Positions 63,743-64,000 of a stretch of 64,000 nt of DNA are shown here, piece after piece; position 1 is the stretch's first letter, and every line of letters starts with the position of its first letter. The notes under the pieces were generated by a model that was given only the letters and a program-made list of their open reading frames with translations, was not told the origin of the DNA and did no database searches. The translations under genes and the position numbers were made by a program. This DNA is from Mya arenaria (lineage: Eukaryota; Mollusca; Bivalvia; Myida; Myidae). The stretch spans positions 45,729,417-45,793,416 of the forward strand of contig NC_069133.1 of NCBI RefSeq assembly GCF_026914265.1. Reading direction: 5' to 3'.

Positions 63743-64000
63743 GTAAACGATTCTTCTTCACACTTTTACTGTTATATTTCTGAACTTCGATTACCCTCCT
63801 TCGAGTTTCAAAATATATAAAATGATTGATTTACAAAAAAGATAAAATATTTTAAATTAGATTATACAAATGTGCAATATAAATTATTTATCAAAATCAG
63901 TGTTATGCTAAAACAATAGACGTACACTCATTGATTGTAAAAAGAGTTTTCATATGCACACCATTACGAGTACGAAAAACATTCATCGTTAAATGAAATT
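63743..64000. other. Start of the next intron
   Basis: AT-rich DNA after the donor at 63743; no further exon before the window ends. Confidence 0.5.

Noticed and set aside
1-64000. CRISPR array, operons or other bacterial features
   Set aside because: Spliced genes, SINEs, LINE remnants and minisatellites mark this as animal nuclear DNA; the tandem arrays lack the spacer-repeat pattern of CRISPR.

Overview
This is an AT-rich, intron-rich, repeat-dense animal nuclear sequence. The best guess is a bivalve mollusc. Three things point that way: the dispersed AGGTCA-rich tandem repeats, the many short inverted-repeat elements with poly-A/T cores, and a DZIP3-type HEPN gene joined to an NHL-like propeller. 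The species cannot be named from the sequence alone.

Layout. (1) 350-8022, + strand: the last six exons of a CCDC142-like gene; its final intron holds a small foldback element and two adjacent minisatellites. (2) 8023-10344: intergenic repeats, a 19-20 bp minisatellite and a tRNA-derived SINE. (3) 10345-16426, + strand: a compact four-exon gene for a 112-residue protein with the GxxxG membrane segment of mitochondrial ATP synthase subunit e. Its introns hold a 380-bp TTAA-flanked foldback element and another dispersed repeat. (4) 16756-18691: a repeat element whose tandem units carry perfect palindromic estrogen response elements. (5) 18.8-31.7 kb: a degenerate block present in about three tandem copies with internal SINEs; it has no convincing host gene. 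(6) Two decayed mariner transposons (21.4-22.5 kb and 32.0-33.5 kb), both interrupted by an intron at the same codon. (7) 34.3-39.2 kb: a Myb/SANT-like gene and a PIF/Harbinger nuclease gene facing each other, both damaged. (8) 39.7-40.85 kb: a dead non-LTR retrotransposon fragment. (9) 41-44.8 kb: nothing recognisable. (10) 44824-63742, + strand, running off the window: one gene of twelve visible exons whose phases all agree. It encodes an N-terminal HEPN domain with an intact RNxxxH motif, a long unassigned middle, duplicated small exons, a basic stretch and an NHL/TRIM-type beta-propeller.

The HEPN-NHL gene is the most interesting locus. HEPN domains are often RNases in immune and stress systems, and NHL propellers bind RNA or protein, so an RNA-directed defence or regulatory protein is a reasonable inference. 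A solo LTR with a complete promoter sits in sense orientation in its second intron and could start transcripts lacking the HEPN exon. Two in-phase tandem-duplicated exons may add variation before the propeller.
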